In this document: positions 61,075-64,000 of the stretch, one piece after another
How positions within the stretch are numbered: position 1 is the first letter of the stretch
Layout of the letters: each line of letters begins with the position of its first letter
Assembly (NCBI RefSeq): GCF_040869045.1
Contig: NC_090322.1
Location: 180,543,477 to 180,607,476 of the forward strand
Source of the DNA: Eurosta solidaginis
Lineage: Eukaryota > Arthropoda > Insecta > Diptera > Tephritidae
Length of the DNA stretch: 64,000 nucleotides
Direction of reading: 5' to 3'
Made by a program: the position numbers and the translations under genes
Notes under the pieces: model-generated
What the model saw: only the letters and a program-made list of their open reading frames with translations
What the model was told of the DNA's origin: nothing
Database searches by the model: none

Positions 61075-61946
61075 TGTATGAGATGGGTTTAAGTGAATTA
61101 CACCAACGTTAATTTTCTTGTAAAGTTTGCTTCATGCATGAAGAAGATAAGAAATTTAAATATAGGTATGTTCAATTGTGAACAAAAGAACAAGATAGGG
61201 CTATAAGAAAGTTTTTGTTTGGGGTAAATTCAAAATTTTTAGAGGGAGGGTCGAAACCACCACACCCCCATTTATTTATTTCGTACTTATATGTATTTAA
61301 TTATTAACATGTGATGAATTTATAGATTAGGTCATACCGGTAAAAAAGTGCGAACTATTTGAGTGTAAAAGTTGTCAGATTTAAGAGTATGGAACTTTCT
61401 GAATGCGAATTGACCTTATGTCACCCCGCCGATGTATTGTCCTTCCACTAACGCCAATGGCGTGTCTCGAATGAAGTTTAAGGAAGAGCTTTATGAGCTT
61501 CGCGCCGATATGAGCATAGTGCAACGAATCATGTTGTGCGAATAGATTTAAGAGCTGCCGCATAGAATGTAATCCTACCGGTAACTTAAAAAATTCTTTT
61601 AAATATCGTATTTCTTTACTTCTTTAGCTGACAATTATCTATCTGCGTTACTCATTTTTGTTAGCATACCATTGTTATTTCTTACAAAGCAAGCATTGCA
61701 AATTGTTGGTTTGCTTGTTTGTGTATATAATTTGATATTGTTTGCGTTGTTATTAACGTGTTGTTACTACATACATAAATACTGCCGCAGTTTTTTCTTT
61801 AACAGTACTATTTCAGTTGTTGCTATTTTTTGTTTATATGTTACGTTAAGAGCCATAAACACGACCTTCGAATAATTGAAAAAATCTAGCACATCATTTA
61901 CTGGTACTTGTGAGATCTGCATTGATAATAACTAAAGTGAAGGATT
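61075..61946. other. AT-rich stretch with no recognised feature
   Basis: Contains short reading frames only, including a hydrophobic 67-codon frame at 61672-61875 that is low-complexity and unsupported. Confidence 0.55.
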
Positions 61947-62104
61947 CAGGGCCGGATTAACCCTCAATGGGGCCCTAGGCAACCATCAATTTGAGGGCCC
62001 TTCTTTTCACGTCCGTTCCCTTCTTTTTTCGATTAAAAATACAAACTTATATCTTTCATAAAAATTTTATTGTTACAATGTAATAATATCAATAAAAATA
62101 TTAT

Positions 62105-62736
62105 CGCGAGTTAATATCGAGCTCAAGGCCTAACAATAATTATTTTATCATTATTATTGTTATAATATATTTTTTCTTAATTGAAAAAATTTTAAATTAG
62201 AATAGAAGAAAGAAAAAATTTAGATAACTGCCAAAGCTCGTTGTATAGATCCATTTCAGGAACTGCTAAATTCCTTCATCGGCAACGTTTAGGCGCCGCT
62301 GTTATAACCATTCAGCCATCACAGCGGTTTTTTGTTTGTCTTCATTGATCCTACTTCTATTCTGGTTCGTGCCAATTGATATTCACAACACTGCGACATC
62401 TGTTGCAGAATGGATGTGACAATTGGACTTGTTTGTTGGCAATGCTGCCATAGTGTTATGTTTTATTGACACTTTTTTCCCCGTGCTCTGGGATGTATTA
62501 ACAATTTTTGTTGTTATACCGGCCTACTGAAGGAATTTAGCAGTTCTTGAAATGGATATATACAACGAGCTTTGGCAGTTGTCTAATTTTTTTCTTTCTT
62601 CTATTCTAATTTAAAAATTTTTTCAATTAAGAAAAAATTTATCATAACAATAATAATGATAAAAAAATTATTGTTAGGCCTTAAGCTCGATTCGAACCCG
62701 CGATCTTACAAATCAGTAGGCCGATATAACAACACA
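62105..62736. mobile_element. Large foldback (inverted-repeat) element
   Basis: Arms at 62105-62278 and 62528-62707 are inverted copies of about 160-180 bp around a 250-bp spacer. A second, shorter inverted pair (GTTGTTATACCGGCCTAC at 62510-62527 and its near complement at 62716-62735) brackets the right arm. The right arm contains GATTCGAACCC (62689-62699). Its complement is a Pol III B-box (GGTTCGAATC) with a GATTTGTAAGATC stretch beside it that resembles a tRNA anticodon arm. The arms may therefore be two opposed copies of a tRNA-derived SINE. Confidence 0.65.
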
Positions 62737-63848
62737 AATTATTAGAATCTTATACAAATGACTATGAGTTTTTTCTGCATCAGTGTATCTGGAGTTCATG
62801 TGACTTTGGAATTGTTTCATTTCAATGAAAAATTCTTCCAAATCTCTAGAATGGAAAAGAACTAAGTTATTTATAGATTCGTGGAGGTCTCCATCACTTA
62901 GAGAAAAGTTGATGAGAAATGCAAATCTCTCTGAAACTTCCATATAAACTTTCTCACGTCGTTTCATTTCACTGTGAAGATTGTCGATGATTTCGAGGAA
63001 ACCTTTTGTCCTAAAATCATCGCGAAGCGAAAATTCTACTTCTGGACTTCTGGAGCATTTCCGTCGTTAGGTTGGTTTTTTCTACGACGAGTACGTTTTA
63101 CGATTTCTGTATAACCTATACCAGGTAATAATTGTTTTGTTTTTTCCTCGAAATCATTGAAATTTTTATGGAATGAAACTAAACTCTCTTCTAACAATCC
63201 GTACAAAAAACCACACGTTTGCAAATCTGCTTTTACACTTTGCAATGACTCACTCACTGAACGCATAGCAGTCAAAATAGAGCTCCATAAAATCAACATA
63301 AAACCAAATTCGAATTTTTGCATTTTATTCGCGATACACGTCGCCTCATAACGAGTATCAGTATTTTGTGATTCATCATCAGAAATGATTTCTAGAGCTT
63401 CTAATATGATATCAAATGAATCGTAAACTGCATTCGTTGCATTCGAATGTGCTTCCCAGCGTGTAGTTGACAATGTTTTCAAAGTTTTCTCATTGTTTAT
63501 TTTATTTTTTAATACGCCCCAATGATAGGTGGAAGCGGAAAAAAATTATATGTATAATGTCTGCATAATGGCGAAAAAATCTACTGCATAAAAACAGCAC
63601 TTCACAGCATGCTCTCCAACCAAATTAAGGGAATGCGCGGAACAGGGAACATAGATCGCATTCTCATTCAAACTTAATATTCTTGCTTGCACACCTTTAT
63701 ACTTCCCGGGCATGTTTATTGCGTTGTCATATTATTGTCCTCTACAATTTTGAATATCTAAACCACAGTCTTCAGTAAGAAACTTTCAAGTTTGATTCGC
63801 TAGACTTTCACCAGTATGACCTTCCAACTGAAGAAAAGTTATAAACCT
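62713..63848 (-). pseudogene. hAT transposase pseudogene (ZMYM1-like family)
   Basis: Reading leftward from 63848, one frame gives LQLEGHTGES, a catalytic-region NCRGQ-stop-YDNA, CSAHSLNLVGEHAV, FFSAST and LSTTRWEAHSNA. These are hallmarks of hAT transposases of the ZMYM1/DUF4371-like group, including the second catalytic Asp (in YDN). Three in-frame stops interrupt it (63786-63788 TGA, 63732-63734 TAA, 63546-63548 TAA). A one-base frameshift near 63038 moves the remaining C-terminal part (VSERFAFL, ..LVLFHSRDLEEFF) to another frame, ending at 62713. The N-terminal BED region and first catalytic residue are absent. It cannot encode an active enzyme. Confidence 0.8.
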
Positions 63849-64000
63849 TTTTTATTATTCAATATGCTCTCCTTTCACTTCGATGCACTTCTTTGCACGC
63901 TCATACAATTTGTCAAATGAGTCGGAAATGTCCTTTTTAGGAACCTTGTCTAGTTTGTCGGTCGTCGCCTTTTGAATGCGGTCAATTGAGTTTTATTTGA
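63849..64000 (-). pseudogene. C-terminal end of a mariner/Tc1-type transposase
   Basis: On the minus strand, 63985 to about 63856 encodes IQKATTDKLDKVPKKDISDS and ends CIEVKGEHIE before TAA TAA. This has the spacing of the mariner C-terminus (..IP..DF...F..W..R...CI...G.YFE). A stop codon just upstream at the window edge indicates decay. It directly abuts the hAT frame at RFITFLQLE, so it probably inserted into the hAT transposase. Its TIR and TA duplication are not identifiable here. Confidence 0.6.

Larger units (their letters stand above)
61947..63848 (-). mobile_element. hAT transposon remnant, 3' end to mid-transposase
   Basis: The outer end at 61947 reads CAGGGCCGGATTAACC, with GGGGCCCTAGGCA just inside, a terminus type I associate with hAT elements. 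The transposase lies on the minus strand, pointing to this end. The 3' non-coding part is interrupted by the foldback element at 62105-62736. The 5' half of the element is displaced by a mariner-type end at 63849. The other terminus is outside the window, so the target duplication (would start GAAGGATT) cannot be tested. Confidence 0.6.

Noticed and set aside
61672..61875. Small membrane protein gene (67 codons)
   Set aside because: Hydrophobic residues come from T-rich DNA. No conserved neighbours or signals.

Overview
The window looks like repeat-rich heterochromatin or repeat-dense DNA of a dipteran insect, probably a tephritid fruit fly. The evidence is a tRNA-headed SINE and a second short retroelement that I recognise from memory as tephritid-type repeats, dipteran LTR and hAT remnants, and AT-rich spacer DNA with CATA/TACA simple repeats. 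No intact host gene was found.

Positions 1-53884 are one large structure: eleven copies of a 4-6.4 kb element arranged head to tail. Each copy has (a) a 5' end TCTAATATATATTATAAA, (b) a variable run of the octamer GGATGTTT, (c) a leader of roughly 0.85 kb with two diverged copies of a GACTnAATnACGCnAGAA motif, (d) a 3-5 kb array of an 89-bp GATC-rich minisatellite, and (e) a tail of about 160 bp with a short GC hairpin (GCGG/CCGC) about 9 nt before a CTAG or CTAA end. TC at the 5' end, hairpin plus CTRR at the 3' end, and no terminal inverted repeats are the marks of a non-autonomous Helitron (rolling-circle transposon). Four copies (M4-M1, 1-17932) lie on the minus strand and seven (P1-P7, 18139-53884) on the plus strand. 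They meet 5' end to 5' end at 17933-18138, around 90 bp of a repeat whose three-copy 152-bp tandem version flanks the outer array end at 53885-54290. Two SINE-like insertions and one unrelated segment interrupt the copies.

Positions 54300-64000 are a graveyard of other mobile DNA. In order they are: a solo gypsy-type LTR next to a BED-finger fragment, an open gag-protease reading frame of a Ty3/gypsy-like element without reverse transcriptase, a hAT-like palindromic MITE, a LINE reverse-transcriptase remnant, a second MITE, and a hAT transposase pseudogene. That pseudogene carries a large foldback insertion, and a mariner-type transposase end abuts it at the right edge. The rest is AT-rich DNA in which I recognise nothing.

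The very long reading frames across 1-53884 are by-products of the 89-bp repeat and are not treated as genes.
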